From: Symsagittifera roscoffensis
Taxonomy: Eukaryota > Xenacoelomorpha > Acoela > Convolutidae
Direction: 5' to 3'
DNA: 64,000 nt
Assembly (NCBI RefSeq): GCF_963678635.1
Contig: NC_087065.1
Coordinates: forward strand, 22,959,254 to 23,023,253
Shown here in pieces: positions 56,346-64,000 of the stretch. Position 1 is the first letter of the stretch. Every line of letters begins with the position of its first letter. The translations under genes were made by a program, and so were the position numbers. The notes under the pieces are model-generated. The model was not told the DNA's origin and ran no database searches. It saw only the letters and a list, made by a program, of their open reading frames with translations.

Positions 56346-58967
56346 TCATAAATTTTTCTAGAAATTCAAAGAGCTTAAAGGAGGTTATCTACTTTTTTCT
56401 TTGAATTTCAAAAGTTGAGATTTGTTCAACAAAGTGTTTTCTTTCTGTTTATTTGCGTTCATTACCCTTTTCCATCTGTCTATTGGCTATATTTAACCCG
56501 TAAAATTTTGTTAAACAAAAAACACGCTGAATAATTGCACGCAAATTGATGATTACATATACGACTCCATGCACGAAGCAGCGAGTGGCGCAGGGGTAAC
56601 ATAGTTCCTACTTAAATGATCCTTGTTTTTTCAATATTGAAAAATTATGACTAATCCAAAACAAATTGATCACTGAAATTTTTCTGCATTGTTTTTTACC
56701 GCTATATTCATGCTCACTTAGGACTAAAAATTGATATTTTATTATTTACGCTTGAGATTACAGAGTTTTGTCAAGTCGGAATATAGAATTTTTCGGGTTA
56801 ACCACTAGTTTAACAGAAACTTTTGAATCAATTTAACTTGGGCTCATATGAAATCAAAATGACGACTTATTTCGCGCTTCTAGAAAATTTAAGGGCTTTT
56901 GCCAGACAAGACATCCATACAAGACTGTAAGCTGAAAATTGTCCGCTCGTTTATCTGCTTTTTTATCAGCTTAGTGGCCGCAGCACTATTGCGCGTGAAA
57001 TTTGGGCATTAGTTAGTCAAATTAGAAAAATATTTCAGTGTATTCCAGTTTCAAGCAAGCAACTGAGATCCAAAATTTCCAAGCTTCTTTTTTTTGCTAG
57101 TTTATTTTTCATGCTGTTCTTTTTTTGAAAGATGTTTTCTTTATAAAACCAAGAAGTGTTCTGTGCATTTAGTGCAATGGTAACACCCATGCTTGAGGCG
57201 ACAAGTCTCAGAAAATCGATTTCAGTTGTGACCTGTTTTTTGTCCAAATTGAAAATTTTTGAATATTTTAGAATTTCGTGCTTGCTAGTTTTTGTCGGCT
57301 TAGGTCCGGCAGAAAAAGTTCAGTTTTTTTAGCAATTTCAAAGCTCTTTGTAAAATTTTAAATGGTTCAGATTATTTTGTTTCAGATATTTTCTGTATTT
57401 TTTTTGCATTTTTTGACAAAATTTTTTTTTTGAGGTATCTTTTTCAATTTTTGATTTTTTAATTACTTTCTAGTATCGCAAGTTATGCAAAGCTCCTCTT
57501 CGCCTCTGTACAAAAAATGCATAATCATAGATAACCATAGCTGTTTTACGCGCTTACTCCGCTATTTTTAAAGCAATCCAGCCCCATATTTGTAAAAAAA
57601 AAAACTGATCACAGGTAATCAACCTATCCATATTGTTCAGACAGCATACAAGTCAGTTAAAAAAAAAACATGGCAAAAACGTTTGTGTTGAAGAATTCAT
57701 AACGTGTCTGATTAAAACCTCATCTCAGCTTAAATCATGTTTGAATCTAGTTAACAATCTTTCTCCCCCCCCCCCCCCCCCCCTCCCCCTTTTATGGTGT
57801 GTACTGAATAATCTCCACTGATATCAAGAAATACAGTAATTAGCACTAAAGATTGTATTGAGAATTCAAATTTTGATGCATTCTGATTGGTTGAAAATTT
57901 GACTTATTTAATCTACGCGACAATCTCCCACTTTCCTGAAAGGGGGATTGATATGTAAATACTAGTATATTTTTTGAATTTTTGAATTCGTTAACACGAA
58001 AAACAAGAGTTTGTTCTTGCCTTTTTGGCAAGCAGAAAGGTTATCAATTTAACGATTGATTTCGCTCAAATATTTTACAGACAATTAAAATTAGTTCTCC
58101 ATCTCTCCAACAACGTGGTTTTGAGATGTTATGAGCTTTTGTTCCGACCATATGAAAAATGGGGAGAAACTTTGTATTCGAGTTTGTTTTAGTTTTTTTG
58201 TTTTCCACGCAAAATCAGATGTCACAAATATTTATCGGAATGGGTCGAGAGATATATCATATTAAAATTATTTCAATTATGATTCGAGTAACATAATGAA
58301 ATTTCAAAACATTTTCAGTGTCGAGAAAAACCGATTGAAAATTTTGGATTTTCGGTCTAATTTCGAACTAATATGGTGTGAGCGTTTAGGCTTGCAAAAC
58401 CTCAAAACCTGATTTAAGCTTACTTTAAGCCGCGAAAACTTAATTTTAAGAAAATAAAAAACTGTTTTTGGAGTTCTTAGTGCCATTTTGTTAGCAAAGT
58501 TTTAAAACTTCATCAATATTTGCAAACAAGTTTAAATTAACTTTCTGCATACAATTTCAAGTTTTTTTTTGTGTTTCTAGTCAATTCTTGTCAAAATCTG
58601 CTCTTCAAAAGGCCTTTATTACTATGACTGTCAGATACGGTTGTCAAGTTTTTTTTTCGTTCAGATCTTTTTATCACACCATGCAAAAATAATGACACGT
58701 TTTTGAAAAAAAAATCTTACGTTTTTTTCTAAGTTCTAAGTCGGAACATTCTGTGCTACTTGCAGAGCAACCGGCTATCTGTGTTCAAATTTGCTTTTTT
58801 TCCCACGAGCAAAAATATGTACACTGCTGATGTAAGCTATCCTGACAAAATGAATGAAATTTAAAGTTTCAAACACGTTTTTCTCATTGGTTTAAGAGTA
58901 GGCAAAAGTGAAAAGGAAAAAGTGGGGATATATTTAGCTTTTTGCCCTCAAACCAGGAACAACTAGA
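56346..58967. repeat. Repeat mosaic
   Basis: It contains the CCCGTAAAA block (56495-56595, matching 15019-15115) ending in a tRNA-like GAGTGGCGCAGGGGTAAC, a GCTTGAGATTACAGAG block (56749), CAGCTTAGTGGCC (56968), a tRNA-like stretch near 57175, a palindrome variant (57487-57503), a run of 19 C (57765-57783) and R4 copies from 58138. No gene seen. Confidence 0.55.
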
Positions 58968-61500
58968 ACAAACCAGGAGCAAACAATCGTAATTCTTTGA
59001 TAATCATTCAGATGTTGAAATGTAACTGAAAGTACGAAAACAAAACATGCATAGGAATATCATTTTCAGCGTAAACTTTTACGTGAATAACCGGGAATTC
59101 CTTCTGAAGATTCTGACGACGGTTCAAATCAATCAAAAGGGAATTGGATGGTACCTAGTAACGAATCTCCCCTAGAAAACGAAACTGTATGGCAGAGTAT
59201 ATTTTTAGTTGATAGCCAAAAAAGGTCATTTTTGAATTATAAAACAGCAAAGTCTTATGTTAAAAACAAATTTCAAACGTTTCATACAATTTTTTGAAAA
59301 ATGTATATTTCTACAATTTTGTTGGGCTGTGTAAAAAGCTTATTATCATATAATTTTCTCATGAAATTTTTAGGTAGTGTCAGTTTAAATCTTGATTAAT
59401 TTAACGAAACCAAAACTATCCATTTTTAGGAAAACGGAATCGTCACGAACATTTTTTACCGACAATAGGACATTTCTTAAACGAACTTTTGAAATCCCAT
59501 TGGAATTTTAAAAAATTGGAATATCATATCCTTTGTTTAGGACATTTCTTGATACATGTGAAATTGTGTGAAACAGTTCCAATCGTAGCGAGATTTTTCA
59601 CCCAAACTTTTGCGAGTGGTTGGAACTTTAACACGAGTTTCATAAATATTTATTGTTGTACACTTAATTACTTAACTGATCGTCGACTTCACAAATTTTT
59701 CATTTTTAGAAGACGCTTAAAAATATAAAAGTAAAATTGACAAACCAGGAGCAAACAATCGTAATTCTTTGATAATCATTCAGATGTTGAAATGTAACTG
59801 AAAGTACGAAAACAAAACATGCATAGGAATATCATTTTCAGCGTAAACTTTTACGTGAATAACCGGGAATTCCTTCTGAAGATTCTGACGACGGTTCAAA
59901 TCAATCAAAAGGGAATTGGATGGTACCTAGTAACGAATCTCCCCTAGAAAACGAAACTGTATGGCAGAGTATATTTTTAGTTGATAGCCAAAAAAGGTCA
60001 TTTTTGAATTATAAAACAGCAAAGTCTTATGTTAAAAACAAATTCAAACGTTTCATACAATTTTTTGAAAAATGTATATTTCTACAATTTTGTTGGGCTG
60101 TGTAAAAAGCTTATTATCATATAATTTTCTCATGAAATTTTTAGGTAGTGTCAGTTTAAATCTTGATTAATTTAACGAAACCAAAACTACCCATTTTTAG
60201 GAAAACGGAATTGTCACGAACATTTTTTACCGACAATAGGACATTTCTTAAACGAACTTTTGAAATCCCTTTGGAATTTTAAAAAATTGGAATATCATAT
60301 CCTTTGTTTAGGACATTTCTTGATACATGTGAAATTGTGTGAAACAGTTCCAATCGTAGCGAGATTTTTCACCCAAACTTTTGCGAGTGGTTGGAACTTT
60401 AACACGAGTTTCATAATTATTGATTGTTGTACACTTAATTACTTAACTGATCGTCGACTTCACAAATTTTTCATTTTTAGAAGACGCTGAAAAATATAAA
60501 AGTAAAATTGACAAACCAGGAGCAAACAATCGTAATTTTTTGATAATCGTAATTCTTTGAAAAAGATAACTGAAAGTACGAAAACAAAACATAGGAAAAT
60601 CTTTTTTAACGGAAATTTTTACGTGAATAACCGGGAAATCCTTCTGAAGATTCTGACGATGGTTTAAATCAATCAAAAGGGAATTGGATGCTCTTTTTTG
60701 TCAAACCACTGATACAAATTGAATTGATTGTCTAAGACTTCTATGGAAGAAAGAAAACGTTTATTGGCTTGCTTTATTTGTTCCTTCACTTCAAAGCTCT
60801 ATATAAAATTTTAAATAAATGAGATTATTTTTTTCAGATATTTTCTGTATTTTTTGCATTTTTTTTAGGTCTCTTTTTCAATTTTTGATTTTTTTTTTTA
60901 CTTTCTAGTATCGCAAATTATGCACGTTGTTTTACCGACAACAGGAAATTTCTTAAACGAACTTCTGAAATCCGATTGGATTTTAAAAAAATTGGAATAT
61001 CATATCCTTTGTTTAGGACATTTCTTGATAAATGTGAAATTGTGTGAAACAGTTCCAATCGTAGCGAAATTTTTCACCCAAACTTTTGCGAGTGGTTGGA
61101 ACTTTAACACGAGTTTCATAAATATTTATTGTTGTACACTTAATTACTTAACTGATCGTCGACTTCACAAATTTTTCATTTTAAGAAGACGCTTAAAAAT
61201 ATAAAAGTAAAATTGACAAACCAGGAGCAAACAATCGTAATTCTTTGATAATCGTAATTTTTTGAAAAAGATAACTGAAAGTACGAAAACAAAACATAGG
61301 AAAATCATTTTTAGCGGAAATGTTTACGTGAATAGCCGGAAATTCCTTCTGAAGATTCTGACGATGCTTTAAATCAATCAAAATGGAATTGGATGCTCTT
61401 TTTTGTCCAACCACTGATAAAAATTAATTTAATTGTCTAAGAATTCTATGGAAGAAAGAAAACCTTTATTGGCTTGCTTTATTTCTTCCTTCACTTGAGC
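58968..61500 (+). repeat. Tandem array with ~771-bp unit, about 3.4 copies
   Basis: The string ACAAACCAGGAGC starts units at 58968, 59740, 60511 and 61216 (periods 772, 771, 705). Units 1 and 2 are nearly identical. In unit 3 the left part is diverged and its middle (about 60790-60925) is replaced by sequence resembling 57337-57500, before the shared right half resumes. Unit 4 is partial and matches unit 3 best. Each of the first three units contains the same open frame of about 79 codons in its right half (59489-59728, 60260-60490, 60920-61204), which I regard as a by-product of recent duplication. Confidence 0.85.
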
Positions 61501-64000
61501 CAATATGTGTAAGTTCAATTCTTATTGCAAAGTAATTGAATTTTCAGTGTTTTGAAATTTTATTCTTTCATTTTGAAAAACACGTTCGTTTTCATTCAAA
61601 CAAAAAAGTGGGTCGCTATTTTTTTTCTAAAATATTCACTGCGTATTTATTTTCATATTCGATTTCATTTACAAGTGATATCAGGGCCACGTTATTCCAC
61701 CACTAACACACACTGATGGATGAAAAATATGAATGAAACCAAAGTGAAACAATACATGGCATACTTCAAATTCTGCAACTCTAATTAAATATTTTTAAAA
61801 ATGAAGAAAAAAAAATTGCTGGATAAAATCAAATAACAAAGGTTTTTTACCCGCACCGAGCGCCCATTATTGTTAATAACCGATATAAAACTCATACCAC
61901 AAAATTGATTACATTGTCAATGTCATCGATTTTTTTGAAAATCAAATAATGCATTATAACCAAATATAATCTAACATAAATCATTACTTTTGGACCTGTT
62001 GTTGTGTCAATTGTTGTGTCAAGATAATCCATTGTATACAGCTTACCCTCGAAAAAGTTTTTATCCCCAGAACAGGTGGCAGTTACTCAACGTCAACTCG
62101 CCTTCCCAACGTTATTTTTAGACCCCACCCTCCAACTAAAAAGGGTACAGGTAAACTGGGGCGGGAGTTTATTCAGTGAACTGCCCCATTCTACAGTTAA
62201 TAATTAACCCCTACCCCCGTTCAAACATTAGCACACCTTGCGAATGATGATTTTGATAGAAACAAACCTGCGATGAATTTTAAAAAATGGAGTAAGAATA
62301 ATATATTTTAATGTGAAATGTAACAAATTATGAAACATAATAGGTATCAGCTGCATTAAACCGGGAATGAGAATTTAAAACAAAAGTAAGTTTAGTGAAT
62401 TATTTTTTAAAAAAGCCTTTATAAATGATTATGATCAAGTATAATAGATTATATATATATATATATATTGGCAAAGAAAACATTAGGTTTTCTAATCCGT
62501 TTTTAATGGAGTATATTAGATTATAATTGATCATATTGATATTCAAAAATAAAAGGATTATAATACATTTTTCATTGATTATAATAGGTTATTTTTGTAA
62601 TTTTATCGATACTGGCCATATAATGACAATAGATCCGATTATGATCCATGGGCAGTCGCTGCAGGTATTGAGCGGAACATTTTTTGCAACATCAAATTCG
62701 TCAAAATTAATTAATATGAAGAACAAATTGGGTAGCCAATTTTATTTGCATTTATCATTCATGTGCTGATTATTTTTTTTCCATTTTCTTCTTTGTACGG
62801 GTCGAGGAGCTTACTGTAATTTTCGACTGTCCCGACCAAATTTTGGTATATTCCGACCGGCTGGCCAATTTTTACGTATGTTTCGATCATCTCTCCAAAT
62901 TCAGGTACGTATTGAAGTTTTCGACCAAGAAAATTGTTATCGACTTTGCTAGATCTACGCCAGATATCTTTCAATCGTTTCGGCTCAAAAAAATGAGCTC
63001 GACCCAATCAGATATGTTTTGACTGTTACGACCAACTGTTTTGACCATGAATTATCCAAAATTGTTGAGTCGAACTGAATTTTGAAATAAGATTTTCCAT
63101 CTTGTGAGTGTTGTTTTTCAATTTCCGTTAAAAATTTTTTTTAAAAATTGTACGCGTAGAAATTTTCTTGAACAGATTTTATCTTACCGCGCTACGAACG
63201 TGCTCGAAGTACGTTTCGACCGTGCTCGAGTTGTTTTTTGAATTTGCTCGAGTTAATTTTCGACCACGCTTGAGATAATTTTTGATCCTGCTCGAGGTAT
63301 GTTTCGACCGTGCTTCAGTATTTTTCGACCGCGCTCGACCAAATTTCGACAGGTTTCGATTTGTGCTGGACCCAAAAAGCTTCCTCGACTATCTTTTTGG
63401 TGGGCACTCACGTTGAGTCGAAACTTAAAGTGAGCACATCGAACCGGGTGGTGCTTTCGCGCCATTTATTAGTCCAGCAATCTGACACAATTGATTTTTT
63501 CAAACCACCGCAGATGACTCATTGTTTTAAGTTTAAGCTGAGGGCTAGGCCCAGTAGGACATTATCAGAGTTTGACCTATAAAGCATCGTTTTTATGGAG
63601 TAGAAATTAGACAGATTTCAAAAGTGAAAAAAAGTTTAATTACAAGCTTTTTCTCAGAAAAATGAGTAAAAATCATTTTTGGTATTATTTAAGAACCCAA
63701 ATTTTTTTAAATTTATTTTTAAAATATTGAGTTTCTCCTCATAAACTGAACCTTCCTGATATTTTCCTTAATGAGTTGAAGATTTTGGTTCAGCAGCATG
63801 ATTCTACTGCAAAATATGAATTCTAAGGCATGACTCAGGGCATCTATATCTTTGAAGGTGGTACAAAAAAGTTTTTGTCAAAAATCTGTCCAGAGAAAAA
63901 AATCCTCTTTTTGAAAGACGGAACAAAAAAACGGTCTTAAATACTAACTGACAGAATTTTTTAGCGATGGATCTCAACAAAACAAATAAATCAGGACAAA
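61501..64000. other. AT-rich end region with minisatellite
   Basis: An AT dinucleotide run lies at about 62447-62468 and palindrome-rich GATTATAAT strings around 62430-62600. At 62800-63050 sequence is dense in TTTCGACC/CCGACC strings and leads into the 22-bp minisatellite at 63187-63350. No gene seen. Confidence 0.5.
63187..63350. repeat. 22-bp minisatellite, about seven units
   Basis: Units of 21-23 bp are built on TTTCGACCGTGCTCGAG followed by an A/T-rich end. Several carry the palindrome CTCGAG. Units differ by one to six bases, so the array is old or diverging. Related TTTCGACC strings extend on both sides. Confidence 0.75.

Noticed and set aside
1..64000. CRISPR array, rRNA genes, bacterial operon features
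   Set aside because: None seen; the sequence is eukaryotic and the tandem repeats lack the regular repeat-spacer structure.

Overview
The window is animal nuclear DNA. It is AT-rich, has GT-AG introns, AATAAA signals and single-gene units, and encodes ciliary (BBS8/TTC8), ER (erlin) and mitochondrial carrier proteins. The species cannot be fixed from sequence alone. Several coding regions are intronless, a polypyrimidine-AG sits within about 60 nt of the start codon of at least six genes, and the non-coding DNA is packed with tRNA-derived repeats. That combination would fit a lineage with spliced-leader trans-splicing and SINE-driven genome growth (appendicularian tunicates are one candidate), but this is inference.

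Layout. 1-3.7 kb: a nearly intact Penelope-like retroelement (PLE) on the + strand. It has an unusual PHD finger inside the reverse transcriptase, a 68-bp spliceable intron, one in-frame stop, a GIY-YIG endonuclease and a hammerhead-ribozyme-like motif downstream. 4.1-9.7 kb: a compact, co-directional cluster of erlin, BBS8/TTC8 and RACK1. 10.2-11.2 kb: an unrecognised single-exon gene. 11.3-20 kb: repeats. 20.1-20.9 kb: an RNF26-like membrane RING protein. 21-30 kb: repeats plus a degraded LINE on the - strand. 30.3-32.9 kb: an unrecognised two-exon gene on the - strand. 33-37.9 kb: repeats and unclassified sequence. 37.9-39.1 kb: SLC25A10-type mitochondrial dicarboxylate carrier (two exons). 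40.2-41 kb: a second degraded LINE on the - strand. 41.8-43.2 kb: a satellite-like array into which an apparently identical 202-bp piece of the carrier exon has been copied. 43.2-48.9 kb: repeats. 48.9-50.1 kb: a seven-transmembrane protein gene on the - strand. 50-64 kb: repeats, including a 0.77-kb tandem repeat at 59-61.5 kb and a 22-bp minisatellite near 63.2 kb.

The host genes are housekeeping or ciliary and do not form an obvious pathway. What ties the first three together is arrangement: same strand, gaps of about 290-410 bp, upstream AATAAA signals and 3'-splice-like sites just before each ATG, as in trans-spliced polycistrons. The intergenic DNA is a mosaic of a few recurring modules: tRNA-like heads, a 17-nt palindrome, a GTCGGCTTAGTTGCC block, a GCGATTAGCAAG block and two longer repeats.
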